Positions 1 through 7,552 of a stretch of 22,568 bases of DNA are shown in pieces (position 1 is the first letter of the stretch; each line of letters begins with the position of its first letter). The stretch comes from a virus. The stretch covers positions 1-22,568 of IMG/VR virus record IMGVR_UViG_3300025138_000402; one strand, given 5' to 3'. The position numbers and the translations under genes were made by a program. The notes under the pieces are model-generated. The model searched no databases. It worked only from the letters and a program-made list of their open reading frames with translations, and was not told where the DNA came from.

Positions 1-1
1 A

Positions 2-1663
2 GTTCCTGACAGCCCTACAAATAACTTTGCTACTATGAATCCTTTAGACGCAGACCCTGACGTAACATTTTCTGAAGGAAACTTAAAGGTAGCAGTTGGA
101 AATTCTCCAGACGGAGGTGTAAGAGGAACTTTTGGCCTTACTTCTGGAAAATGGTATTGGGAAACATTTAATAATGATACTGGTAATGGAGTTGGCATTG
201 GTGTTTATGGGAGTGCTGCTGCACTTAGTTCGTGGCCTTCTATTGTTAGTGGTACTCTTTATGTTACTGCATTAAAAAACATCAATGGCACAGAATCTTC
301 ATACGGTGCTACTTACACTGATGATGACATAATTGGCGTTGCTCTAAATTGTGACGATGGAGAAATTACTTTTTACAAAAACAACTCATCGCAAGGTGCT
401 ATCACTACAATACCGACTGTTTCTTTTCCTGCGTGGGCGGATGGTAGTGGCGCACAAGGTCCAAGTGCAACTATAAACTTTGGACAAGACAGTTCATTTG
501 CTGGAGCAAAAACAGCACAAGGTAACGCAGACGGAAATGGCATAGGTGACTTCTACTACGCACCACCATCAGGCTTCTTAGCTCTATGCACAGCCAATCT
601 ACCTGACCCAGTTGAAACAATAGACCCAGCCCAAGGTGGTTCTCCTCAAGATTACTTTAATACTGTGCTTTATACTGGTGACGGTAACACTACTCAAGCA
701 GTAACAGGTGTTGGCTTTTCTCCTGATTGGTTATGGACGAAATCTAGGTCAACAACAGACAATCATCATGTTTTTGATTCTGTCAGGGTTGTATCTGGTG
801 TAATGCAAAGGCTATTTCCTAATTTAACAAGTGCTGAAGATGGTAATTTTGGTTCAATTAATTCTTTTGATTCAGATGGATTTACAACGGGTAATAATAC
901 TGGAACAAATCAAAACAACACAACCTATGCCGCTTGGAACTGGAAAGCTGGAACTTCATTTAGTAATGACGCTAGTTCTACAAGCGTTGGTTCTATAGAC
1001 AGTGCAGGAAGTGTAAGTGCTGATACTGGGTTTAGTATTATTACTTATACTGGAACAGGTTCTAATGCTACGGTTGCTCACGGTTTAAGCGTTGCGCCAA
1101 GCCTTTACTTTGTGAAGTACAGAAATGCTGGTGGTGATTGGAAAACGTATTCAGAAGATGTTGGCAACACTTATCAGGGTTTTTTAGAAGGAACTGGTGC
1201 TTTTCACAACACTGGTGCGGCTATTTGGAACAATACATCACCAACTACTAGTGTGTTTAGCATTGGAACAAATGGTGGTGTTAATACAAGTGGTGGTAAT
1301 TACGTAGCATATCTTTTCCACAGCGTAGACGGCTACTCAAAGATTGGCAAATACACTGCAAATTCAAATGCAGATGGCCCGTTTGTTTATACAGGTTTTA
1401 GACCAGCTTGGCTTTTAATCAAAAAGATTGATGGTGCTGCATCTTGGTGGTTAGTTGATTCTGTTAGAAACCCTTTTAATGTAACAAATAAATACTTGTT
1501 GCCTGATGCTACTACGGCAGAAAGTGCTGGTTCTGATTATACAACTGCTGATTTTGTTTCAAATGGTTTTAAAATAAGAAACACATCAACTGCATTTAAT
1601 AGCGGAACACATATATATATGGCCTTTGCCGAACAACCCTTCAAATACGCTAACGCAAGATAA
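2..1663 (+). CDS. Tail fibre protein with SPRY and repeated C-terminal domains (5' end outside window)
   Basis: Probable receptor-binding tail fibre or fibre tip. The frame is open to the left edge, and residues before the first ATG (position 35) read DSPTNNFATMNPLD, which in marine phage fibres leads directly into the SPRY domain. That ATG is therefore internal and the gene is partial. From about position 60 to 570 the protein looks SPRY-like (GKWYWETF, VGIGVYG, IGVALNCDDGEITFYKN, TINFGQD). Three related units follow, each with a proline plus a hydrophobic strand: SPDWLWTKSR near position 720, APSLYFVKYR near 1095 and RPAWLLIKK near 1405. Two of them end in DSVR. These match a repeat I recall as DUF7483. 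The end of the protein is FAEQPFKYANAR. The next gene starts 12 bases on with the ribosome site AAAGGAAAC. Confidence 0.8.
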   Translation, partial: VPDSPTNNFATMNPLDADPDVTFSEGNLKVAVGNSPDGGVRGTFGLTSGKWYWETFNNDTGNGVGIGVYGSAAALSSWPSIVSGTLYVTALKNINGTESSYGATYTDDDIIGVALNCDDGEITFYKNNSSQGAITTIPTVSFPAWADGSGAQGPSATINFGQDSSFAGAKTAQGNADGNGIGDFYYAPPSGFLALCTANLPDPVETIDPAQGGSPQDYFNTVLYTGDGNTTQAVTGVGFSPDWLWTKSRSTTDNHHVFDSVRVVSGVMQRLFPNLTSAEDGNFGSINSFDSDGFTTGNNTGTNQNNTTYAAWNWKAGTSFSNDASSTSVGSIDSAGSVSADTGFSIITYTGTGSNATVAHGLSVAPSLYFVKYRNAGGDWKTYSEDVGNTYQGFLEGTGAFHNTGAAIWNNTSPTTSVFSIGTNGGVNTSGGNYVAYLFHSVDGYSKIGKYTANSNADGPFVYTGFRPAWLLIKKIDGAASWWLVDSVRNPFNVTNKYLLPDATTAESAGSDYTTADFVSNGFKIRNTSTAFNSGTHIYMAFAEQPFKYANAR

Positions 1664-1675
1664 AGGAAACATAAT

Positions 1676-2236
1676 ATGCCTTGGAAACTAAGTGGAACTA
1701 TAATTAGAGAAGGTCGCTCTTGGGTAGACGCTAGTGGAATAAGACACCCAACTAACTGGATGCGTTGGACTGACGATGAAAAAAAAGCAGTTGGTTTAGC
1801 TTGGACTGACCCAGTTGCTTGGCACGATAACAGGTTCTACCACGGTAGAGATAGCGATGGTAATCTAATTGATAAGAACATTGCTGATGTTAATGAAGTT
1901 GATAGTGATGGTAATCCTATTAATGATAGTGATGGCAATCAAATAGTTACACTAGGTTTAAAGAGCGTAGCCATACAGGTTATTGATAGACAAGCTCGTG
2001 GTTATCTAGCTGAACATGATTGGTACGTTACTCGTAACGCAGAGAAATCAACAGCTATACCTAGCACAGTTACTACATACAGAGATGCAGTGCGCTCTGC
2101 TCACACTACTATTAAAGGTAAAATAAATGGAGCTGCTAATCTTAATGCTTTCATTGCTTTGTATACTACGCCTGTCGATGCAGACGGAAAGCCAACTGGC
2201 AATGCCCCTATAGTAGATTGGCCTGATGCTATTTAG
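1676..2236 (+). CDS. Tail-fibre-associated hypothetical protein with DSDGN repeats
   Basis: No certain function. The ATG is preceded by AAAGGAAACATA. The 186-residue protein begins with a tryptophan-rich segment (about residues 1-55). It then carries DSDGN three times (near residues 59, 76 and 83), aspartate-rich loops that could bind calcium. The C-terminal half (DWYVTRNAEKSTAIP, then TYRDAVRSA) resembles the C-terminal regions of phage tail-fibre assembly proteins (DUF4376 type, from memory). Its place directly after the fibre gene supports an assembly or fibre-accessory role. Its end overlaps the next gene by 11 bases. Confidence 0.65.
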   Translation: MPWKLSGTIIREGRSWVDASGIRHPTNWMRWTDDEKKAVGLAWTDPVAWHDNRFYHGRDSDGNLIDKNIADVNEVDSDGNPINDSDGNQIVTLGLKSVAIQVIDRQARGYLAEHDWYVTRNAEKSTAIPSTVTTYRDAVRSAHTTIKGKINGAANLNAFIALYTTPVDADGKPTGNAPIVDWPDAI

Positions 2237-2774
2237 AATATTATATATTGGTTTGCTGTTGTTATGTGCGACAGCAGGGGGGGCTTTATCTGCTGACTCT
2301 AATACTGTTTCCTCCACAGTTGTCACGGACAAAGCTCCTCCAACAGCATCAGCCCCATCTGTTGTAGTTAACAACTCAGATGTTTGTAAGACTGGTGCAT
2401 CTGCCGCTATTCAAACACAGATACTAGGCATAGCTAGTGGCATTGCTATCCCTGATTTAAATTGTGAGAGACTAAAACTATCTAGGTCGTTGTATGCTAT
2501 GGGTATGAAGGTAGCAGCTGTGTCTACTTTATGCCAAGACTATCGTGTCTTTGATGCTATGGCTATGTCCAATACTTTTTGTCCTTTTATGGGTAAGATA
2601 GGTGGAGATGCACAAATTGAATGGCAAAAGAATTTTAATTTAATTCCTAAAGGTTCTGTTATTAAAAATTTATACACACCAAAACCAACTAAGAGAGTAA
2701 AAAGTGAAACACCTATTCAAGTTGACCCAAAGAAAGGCATTATTGGCGTGCTGCTTATGCTGCTTATTCTTTAG
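2226..2774 (+). CDS. Exported hypothetical protein with hydrophobic C-terminal tail
   Basis: Unknown function. The first 23 residues form a good signal peptide: short charged start, hydrophobic run GLLLLC, then a small-residue cleavage zone ending ALSA. The mature part contains four well-spaced cysteines (VCKTG, LNCERL, LCQDY, FCPFM), suggesting disulfides in the periplasm or virion exterior. The last 12 residues are hydrophobic (IIGVLLMLLIL) and could anchor the protein in a membrane. The start overlaps the preceding gene by 11 bases, suggesting translational coupling. The last 71 bases overlap the next gene in another frame. Confidence 0.6.
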   Translation: MLFRILYIGLLLLCATAGGALSADSNTVSSTVVTDKAPPTASAPSVVVNNSDVCKTGASAAIQTQILGIASGIAIPDLNCERLKLSRSLYAMGMKVAAVSTLCQDYRVFDAMAMSNTFCPFMGKIGGDAQIEWQKNFNLIPKGSVIKNLYTPKPTKRVKSETPIQVDPKKGIIGVLLMLLIL

Positions 2775-4221
2775 CGTACAAAAAGCTGTTAGCCAAACGT
2801 GCGTTGTTGATACAGTAGGACTGTGTGACCCTGCTGTTGATGTGTCTATTGAATCTGAAATAGTTACTGAAAGTTTTACTGACTCTACTGGCATTACTAC
2901 TATAGAAACTACTACTTCTGTTACTACTACTACTACTGTAACTAATGAAGACTCAGGAGATATACTTTCTTCTGGCTCTGGGTTTGTTTCTTCTAGTAAA
3001 GAAGGTGATATGGATTCAGATTGGGGAGGACAAGGCCCTGCTTCTATACCCTCTGGTTCTACATGTGGAGATTTAGGCACAGATAAATGTGCTGAGATTA
3101 CTGGTAGTGGTAACAGTACTAGCGTTATGGGTGTTGATGGTATGGGTACTACGTTTAAGAACACTATAAGTCTATCTAGTTTAAACATAGATAACGGTGG
3201 TAAGGTTAACTATACTATTAAGGTAAGCAAAGAAGATGCTAGTGATAGAATCTATATGCATCTTACTGGGTATAATGGTTCTACTGCTACATTCAGTGGC
3301 ACTGATATTCTTTCTGAGTCTGGTGTTAACAGTGGCTTTGCTTCCTATGCTGGTGGTTTTAATTTTGGTGGGAATCTAACTAGTCTTATCGTAGAGATAG
3401 GTGGTCGAGATATTAACTTAGCTGTCGGCCCTATGTTCGATGATGTAACTGTGAATGTTTTATACAATGTTGTTAATACTATTATTACTCAGAGCATTAC
3501 TACTATAGAAACTTTTATTGCTTTAAATATAGGTGTAGGTGATGTTGTTATTGATATAGCTGAAGATATATTTGAACATAACGATGTTATCGAAGTAGAT
3601 GGCATTACTATAATTGAGCCAATGAAAGGACCAGAAGATGCGACTTACGATTCAGTTGAACTTGAACTCGATTCGCCAGTTATTGAGGCGATTGATATTA
3701 AAATGGACACGCAAACCCAAGGAGGAGATACCAATGTATATGCAGAAACCAACCAAGAAGCCAGCGTCGAAGCCGAGCTTGAAGCCAAAGAAGAGCCTAA
3801 AGAAATCGTCGTCGTTAAAGTCAAAGCCGTCAAAGAAGAAGTAGTTAAAGTTGCTGAAGTAGTTAAAGAGGAGGTGGAGGTTAAAGAAGAGGCTGGGGAA
3901 GAAAAGCCAGTTAAGAAAGCAGAGGTTAAGAAAAATACTAAGCAGCAAAAACAAAAGGTTGCTAACAAAATAGTAAAAGAGATGGGTTCTAAAGGTAGGT
4001 ATGATGATGCCAACCAATTTAAAACCCTAATGATTATGTCTGTCCTCGCTGATAACAAAAGTTTCTTTAACAACCAGACTGCATTAGTTGATACTGTAAA
4101 ATTATTTTCCAATGATACAATACCTGATGGTGTTATTACTGATAACAACATGGCTTTATTTTTAATGAGGTATGGTGCTGACGCGTCAATGACTGCGTTA
4201 GTAGACATACAATATAGATAG
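2704..4221 (+). CDS. Exported protein with Thr-rich segment and charged coiled coil (GTG start)
   Basis: Unknown function, 505 residues. The GTG start is chosen because it yields a complete signal peptide: MKHLFKLTQRK, a cysteine-rich hydrophobic core, and likely cleavage after AVS. The next in-frame ATG lies over 100 codons on. A threonine-rich stretch near positions 2890-2945 is encoded by runs of ACT. The middle (about 3000-3500) is glycine-, serine- and asparagine-rich and predicted mainly beta. Positions 3770-3960 encode a Lys/Glu/Val-rich charged helix that is likely coiled. The final 85 residues look globular and helical (GRYDDANQFKTLMIM onward). Position between fibre and lysis genes fits a virion-surface or envelope-acting protein. 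A LLAC motif in the signal region lies too close to the charged start to be a convincing lipobox. Confidence 0.6.
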   Translation: MKHLFKLTQRKALLACCLCCLFFSVQKAVSQTCVVDTVGLCDPAVDVSIESEIVTESFTDSTGITTIETTTSVTTTTTVTNEDSGDILSSGSGFVSSSKEGDMDSDWGGQGPASIPSGSTCGDLGTDKCAEITGSGNSTSVMGVDGMGTTFKNTISLSSLNIDNGGKVNYTIKVSKEDASDRIYMHLTGYNGSTATFSGTDILSESGVNSGFASYAGGFNFGGNLTSLIVEIGGRDINLAVGPMFDDVTVNVLYNVVNTIITQSITTIETFIALNIGVGDVVIDIAEDIFEHNDVIEVDGITIIEPMKGPEDATYDSVELELDSPVIEAIDIKMDTQTQGGDTNVYAETNQEASVEAELEAKEEPKEIVVVKVKAVKEEVVKVAEVVKEEVEVKEEAGEEKPVKKAEVKKNTKQQKQKVANKIVKEMGSKGRYDDANQFKTLMIMSVLADNKSFFNNQTALVDTVKLFSNDTIPDGVITDNNMALFLMRYGADASMTALVDIQYR

Positions 4222-4229
4222 GAAATAAT

Positions 4230-4370
4230 ATGGTTAAGAAAAAAGGACTATACGATAACATGAACGCGCGTAAAAAAACTGACACATCACGCTCAAAGAA
4301 AAACAGTACAGTGACTGACAAGGCTTACTCTAATATGAAAGCTGGCTTTCCTAAGAAGAAAGGTAAGTAG
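4230..4370 (+). CDS. Small basic phage protein (46 residues)
   Basis: A real small gene judged from its ribosome site (AGGAAATAAT before the ATG), its fit between neighbours (8 bases after the previous stop, 1 base before the nuclease start) and its composition. The start MVKKKGLYDNMNARKK matches a small family I remember from marine phages (KKKGLYDNIHAKR type). Lysines and arginines dominate, and the C-terminus is AGFPKKKGK. It may bind nucleic acid or pack in the virion; function is not known. Confidence 0.65.
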   Translation: MVKKKGLYDNMNARKKTDTSRSKKNSTVTDKAYSNMKAGFPKKKGK

Positions 4371-4371
4371 T

Positions 4372-4779
4372 ATGTATGAGTATGCAGTTAAGAAAATAGT
4401 TTATGTAGTTGATGGTGACACAGTAGACATAGAAATAGATTTAGGTTTTAATCTAACTAAAAAAGAACGTGTGCGTCTAGCTGGGATTGATACACCTGAG
4501 AGTAGAACTAGAGACTTAGCTGAGAAAGAACTAGGTCTTAGAGCTAAAGATTATCTAAAGCAAATGCTAAAAGATTCTAAGAATTTAAAAGTACAGACAT
4601 CTAAGGATGGTAAGTATGGTAGAATGTTAGGTTGGTTTTATGATAAGGAATTAAATATTAATCTAGATATGGTTGAGAATGGACATGCTTGGGCATATGA
4701 TGGTGGCACTAAGGTTAAGAACTTAGAAGATTTAATTGCAATACAGGAACAGAACGATGAGTCTATTAAAGAAACATAA
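4372..4779 (+). CDS. Staphylococcal-type thermonuclease (SNase-like)
   Basis: Predicted calcium-dependent nuclease cutting DNA and RNA to 3'-phosphates. The 135-residue protein carries the family signature VVDGDTV at residues 12-18, RVRLAGIDTPES at 33-44 and KYGRMLG at 81-87. R35, E43 and R84 occupy the places of the SNase catalytic Arg-Glu-Arg triad. No signal peptide is visible, so it would act in the cytoplasm, for example in host DNA breakdown or nucleotide recycling. It starts 1 base after the 46-residue gene and overlaps the DUF6321-like gene by 23 bases. Its late-region location, next to lysis genes, is notable. Confidence 0.9.
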   Translation: MYEYAVKKIVYVVDGDTVDIEIDLGFNLTKKERVRLAGIDTPESRTRDLAEKELGLRAKDYLKQMLKDSKNLKVQTSKDGKYGRMLGWFYDKELNINLDMVENGHAWAYDGGTKVKNLEDLIAIQEQNDESIKET

Positions 4780-5032
4780 GAACCCTAAGGGTGGATTGAA
4801 CGAAGCTGGTCGTCGTCATTTTAAAAAAACAGAGGGTGCTAATTTAAAAGCACCTGTTAAGTCTGGTAAGAATCCAAGGCGTGTAAGTTTTGCTTGTCGG
4901 TTTGCTGGGATGAAAGGGCCAATGAAAGATGATAAGGGTAAGCCAACTCGTAAAGCATTAGCATTAAGAGCTTGGGGATTTGGCAGTGAAGGTGCGGCTA
5001 GTAGTTTTTGTCAGAACAATAAGAAGAGTTAG
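4757..5032 (+). CDS. DUF6321-like protein
   Basis: A 91-residue basic protein of a conserved phage family, function unknown. The core KNPKGGLNEAGR, NPRRVSFACRFAGMKGPM and ALRAWGFGS is what I recall for DUF6321. The ATG at 4757 is chosen over an upstream in-frame TTG at 4736 because AGGA lies at 4744-4747 with good spacing. The start lies inside the end of the nuclease gene, so translation is probably coupled. The repeated Gly/Arg/Lys motifs suggest nucleic-acid contact, but nothing proves it. Confidence 0.75.
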   Translation: MSLLKKHKNPKGGLNEAGRRHFKKTEGANLKAPVKSGKNPRRVSFACRFAGMKGPMKDDKGKPTRKALALRAWGFGSEGAASSFCQNNKKS

Positions 5033-5034
5033 GT

Positions 5035-5709
5035 ATGGCAGAGGTAGAATTTGCAGGGGTAAAGTTTACAGGCGGCAAGATGGTTGCTTTGATTGTAAGC
5101 TTGAGTACTCTAGGTGGTGGTGCGTATGGTGTGTTCGAGGCATACAAACAATTTACTGACATGCAATCTGCTATCTCTGAGTATGTAAGTCCTGACTTAT
5201 CCCACATAGATAACCATATGACTATGGTATCTGGTGAGTTGGGTGTAGTTGAGGCTGAGTTTGTTGCTCTTAAGGAAGCTGATTCTTTAATGAACGAGCT
5301 AGTTAGGGAGCAAGTTAATTCTATTAAAAGTACAGTAGCTGAGTTACAAACACAGATACATGACCTTAAGATAGAGCAGAAGGTTGACTTGTCTGATATG
5401 TCTTCACGATTAGATAAGGATATAGAAAAGCAATCGAGAAAACTTATTACTAGTGTTGAACAAATTACTAAAGACTTAAACAAAGTAATTAAATCTACTG
5501 ATGACCAAGAGATTAGAAACAGGTCAAGCATCAGAGACACAGACTTATTGTTGCGCGGTAATGTTAAAACTATTAGGGATATTATATCATCGTTTGAAAT
5601 TAGAATGGATGCTAAGCTAACTAAACTAGATGAAAAAATTGACAGCCTCGAGGAAAACCTAGATAAGAAGATACAAAGAGCATTAATCAATCCATTACTC
5701 GGAGGATAA
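5035..5709 (+). CDS. Membrane-anchored coiled-coil protein in lysis group
   Basis: A 224-residue protein with one membrane segment near residues 15-36 (MVALIVSLSTLGGGAYGVF) and then about 160 residues of heptad-like helix rich in Asp, Lys, Ile and Leu (for example IKSTVAELQTQIHDLKIEQ). The C-terminus is ALINPLLGG. It sits immediately before the holin and endolysin genes. A single N-terminal anchor with a long periplasmic coil is the shape of an inner-membrane spanin (Rz), but it is longer than usual and no lipoprotein Rz1 partner was found nested in it. A structural or tail-associated role remains possible. Confidence 0.6.
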   Translation: MAEVEFAGVKFTGGKMVALIVSLSTLGGGAYGVFEAYKQFTDMQSAISEYVSPDLSHIDNHMTMVSGELGVVEAEFVALKEADSLMNELVREQVNSIKSTVAELQTQIHDLKIEQKVDLSDMSSRLDKDIEKQSRKLITSVEQITKDLNKVIKSTDDQEIRNRSSIRDTDLLLRGNVKTIRDIISSFEIRMDAKLTKLDEKIDSLEENLDKKIQRALINPLLGG

Positions 5710-5710
5710 T

Positions 5711-6088
5711 ATGGGATTATTAAGTACACTTGTTGGGCCAGTCACTGGCATCTTAGATAAATTCATAGAAGACAAAGACCAGAAAGCTTTACTTGCTCAT
5801 GAGATTAGCACAATGGCTGAGTCACATGCTCAAGAAGCAATGCTTGCACAGTTAGAGATAAACAAACAGGATGCAAAAGGGAACTGGTTTCAATCTAGCT
5901 GGCGACCAGCTACTGCTTGGGTATGTGTTCTTGGATTCCTTGTAAATTTTTTAGTGTCTCCTTTGTGCGCTGGGTTTGGTATTGATATACCTCAAGCTGA
6001 TACAGGTACTATGCTTCCTGTGTTGATGGGGATGTTGGGGCTTGGCGGTTTACGTTCATTCGAGAAAACAAAAGGATTAAACAAATGA
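5711..6088 (+). CDS. Holin, three-TM family
   Basis: Predicted holin that perforates the inner membrane and releases the endolysin. The 125 residues start with an amphipathic part (LLSTLVGPVTGILDKF), followed by an acidic/helical segment and the motif NWFQSSWRPATAWVCVLG, typical of the GTA-type three-TM holin family. Hydrophobic segments cover about residues 70-88 and 98-115. The start follows the coiled-coil gene by one base with GGAGGATA as ribosome site. It overlaps the endolysin gene by four bases (ATGA). Confidence 0.85.
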   Translation: MGLLSTLVGPVTGILDKFIEDKDQKALLAHEISTMAESHAQEAMLAQLEINKQDAKGNWFQSSWRPATAWVCVLGFLVNFLVSPLCAGFGIDIPQADTGTMLPVLMGMLGLGGLRSFEKTKGLNK

Positions 6089-6540
6089 GTTTTAGATTAT
6101 CAGATAGAAGTACAGCTAAATTAGATAAGGTTGATTCTAATCTAGTTGCTTTAGTAAAGATGGCTATCTTAAAAACTAAGGTAGATTTTGGTGTGATATG
6201 TGGGTTGCGTACTATCCAAGAGCAAAAGCTATTGGTTGATAAGGGTGTGTCACAAACTATGGATAGCAAACATATAGCTGGTAGGGCGGTAGACCTTATG
6301 GCTTATGTAGGTAGCCGAGCATCATGGGAGTTAAACTTGTATGATGATATAGCTGACAGTATGAAGAAAGCATCTCAGTTAATTGGTGTGCCAGTACGCT
6401 GGGGTGCGGCTTGGCACATCAAAGATATTGCTGAGTATGAAGGTACAATGGAAGAGGCAATGAATGAGTATATAGATTTGCGTAGGTCGCAAGGTCGTCG
6501 TCCTTTTATTGACGGCCCTCACTTTGAACTTGCTGGTTAA
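6085..6540 (+). CDS. Endolysin, M15-type L-alanyl-D-glutamate peptidase
   Basis: Predicted zinc peptidase that cuts peptidoglycan stem peptides at the end of infection. The 151-residue protein has SKHIAGRAVDL (residues 61-71), giving zinc ligands H63 and D70. Near the end DGPHFE gives catalytic D143 and zinc ligand H146. This is the T5-endolysin/VanY-like arrangement. There is no signal peptide or membrane segment, consistent with release through the upstream holin. The stop lies inside the convergent HTH gene on the other strand (35-base overlap). Confidence 0.88.
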   Translation: MSFRLSDRSTAKLDKVDSNLVALVKMAILKTKVDFGVICGLRTIQEQKLLVDKGVSQTMDSKHIAGRAVDLMAYVGSRASWELNLYDDIADSMKKASQLIGVPVRWGAAWHIKDIAEYEGTMEEAMNEYIDLRRSQGRRPFIDGPHFELAG

Positions 6541-6697
6541 ATTTTTTTACCAGTTGGTATACTCTTGACGGACTTATATTAAATAGTTTGCCAACACTTT
6601 CCATCGTATGCCTGCCCCCACAATGGGGACAAGCATCCTGATAAGTCTCTGCAATTTTTTTATTACGAGACTCTTTTACTCTACCTCGACCGCTCAT
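6506..6697 (-). CDS. Small HTH protein
   Basis: A 63-residue predicted DNA-binding protein and the last gene of the early operon. It opens with a basic segment (MSGRGRVKESRNKK), then a CPHCGG pair, then a helix-turn-helix of the sigma-4-like kind (TMESVGKLFNISPSRVYQLVKKF). It probably binds DNA as a small regulator. Its start overlaps the preceding gene's stop as TAATG. Its 3' end overlaps the endolysin gene on the opposite strand. Confidence 0.65.
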   Translation of the reverse strand: MSGRGRVKESRNKKIAETYQDACPHCGGRHTMESVGKLFNISPSRVYQLVKKFNQQVQSEGRQ

Positions 6698-7077
6698 TAG
6701 AATGGTATCACATCATCTATGTCGGTGCTATCTTTAGGTGTAACCTGTGTTCGGTCTGTAACCTGTAAGCTAATCATATTAAGTCCAGCATCTGTAGTTT
6801 TTTTCCAAGCTGCAACTTTTTTATTCTCAACAAAAGTACCTGTATCATCTAGTGGGCCTGAGTAGTTAGGCTTACCATTAGATGTATCCTCTTGCTCGAA
6901 CATGATACCCATCTTCTGATAAATTCTTAACACACGCTGTCCTGATTTGGTAGTACCAGCTACATAGATAACATCAGTGTCAAGTCCATCGACATTAATC
7001 TTACCTGTTAGTACCATCTTCTCTTCTTCATAAGGTGGAAAGCCTGCGCCTCTGTTTGTGTTGTCGTATTCGCTCAT
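6697..7077 (-). CDS. SSB-like ssDNA-binding protein
   Basis: Likely single-stranded DNA-binding protein, 126 residues. The clearest sign is the tail DSTDIDDVIPF, acidic and ending in Ile-Pro-Phe, the tip through which SSBs recruit host replication and repair proteins. The body (MVLTGKINVDGLDTDVIYV, QRVLRIYQKMGIMFEQ) is predicted beta-rich like an OB fold, but I cannot confirm the fold. It sits beside the ERF annealing gene with a TAATG overlap, and GGAGAATTC precedes its start. A partner to ERF and YqaJ in recombination is the natural role. Confidence 0.6.
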   Translation of the reverse strand: MSEYDNTNRGAGFPPYEEEKMVLTGKINVDGLDTDVIYVAGTTKSGQRVLRIYQKMGIMFEQEDTSNGKPNYSGPLDDTGTFVENKKVAAWKKTTDAGLNMISLQVTDRTQVTPKDSTDIDDVIPF

Positions 7078-7529
7078 TAGAATTCTCCTAAAGTTGATAT
7101 TTTGCCATGTTTAGATGGAATTGGTTTGTGTTTAGCTGGTGCTTTACTAGCCTCGTTGCCATCGTCATCTTCTGGTGCAATGCCAGCCATTTGCAATAGA
7201 CCATAGCGTCGAGCATAAGTTATAGCTGAGCCTAGTCCTTGCATAGTCTGCTTCTCTATAACTAGATAGACTTTAGATTGGAAAGCCATACCAGTTACAT
7301 GAGTAATGTTAGTACTGACATAGTCACCAAACTCATCACGACCTGATGGTTGTGTAACAGTAAAGCCATTGTCATTGAATGGTTTAAGACACGCATCATA
7401 CACATTACCTAAGTCAGCATAGCTACTACGGAAATGTGGATTGGTTGAGTTCTTAATAGCTTTACCCATTGCTTGTTGTGCTTTGACATAGTCCTCAATA
7501 GCTACTTGCTTCTCACTTTTATTTGCCAT
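7077..7529 (-). CDS. erf: ERF-family single-strand annealing protein
   Basis: Predicted recombinase that anneals complementary single strands, often for genome circularization or repair. The 150-residue protein shows the ERF motif NPHFRSSYADL (residues 30-40) and the hallmark SAITYARRYGLLQMAGI (101-117), followed by the acidic EDDDGNEA. The C-terminus is basic and then ends HGKISTLGEF. It lies between the SSB-like gene and the YqaJ exonuclease gene, forming an exonuclease/annealase pair comparable to lambda Exo/Bet. Confidence 0.9.
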   Translation of the reverse strand: MANKSEKQVAIEDYVKAQQAMGKAIKNSTNPHFRSSYADLGNVYDACLKPFNDNGFTVTQPSGRDEFGDYVSTNITHVTGMAFQSKVYLVIEKQTMQGLGSAITYARRYGLLQMAGIAPEDDDGNEASKAPAKHKPIPSKHGKISTLGEF

Positions 7530-7552
7530 CTTTAATTCTCCTTTTATTAGAT

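Noticed and set aside
35-37. ATG at 35 as the true tail-fibre start
   Set aside because: There is no ribosome site, and the frame before it encodes the conserved lead-in DSPTNNFAT, so the gene begins outside the window.
2704-2770. Lipoprotein signal (LLAC) at the start of the 505-residue protein
   Set aside because: The cysteine falls only five residues after the charged segment, leaving no hydrophobic core before it; a normal signal peptide ending AVS fits better.
3645-4208. Long minus-strand open frames and a 68-codon + frame within the exported 505-residue gene
   Set aside because: They result from the biased Lys/Glu-rich codons of the real gene; the predicted products are low-complexity and lack starts with ribosome sites.
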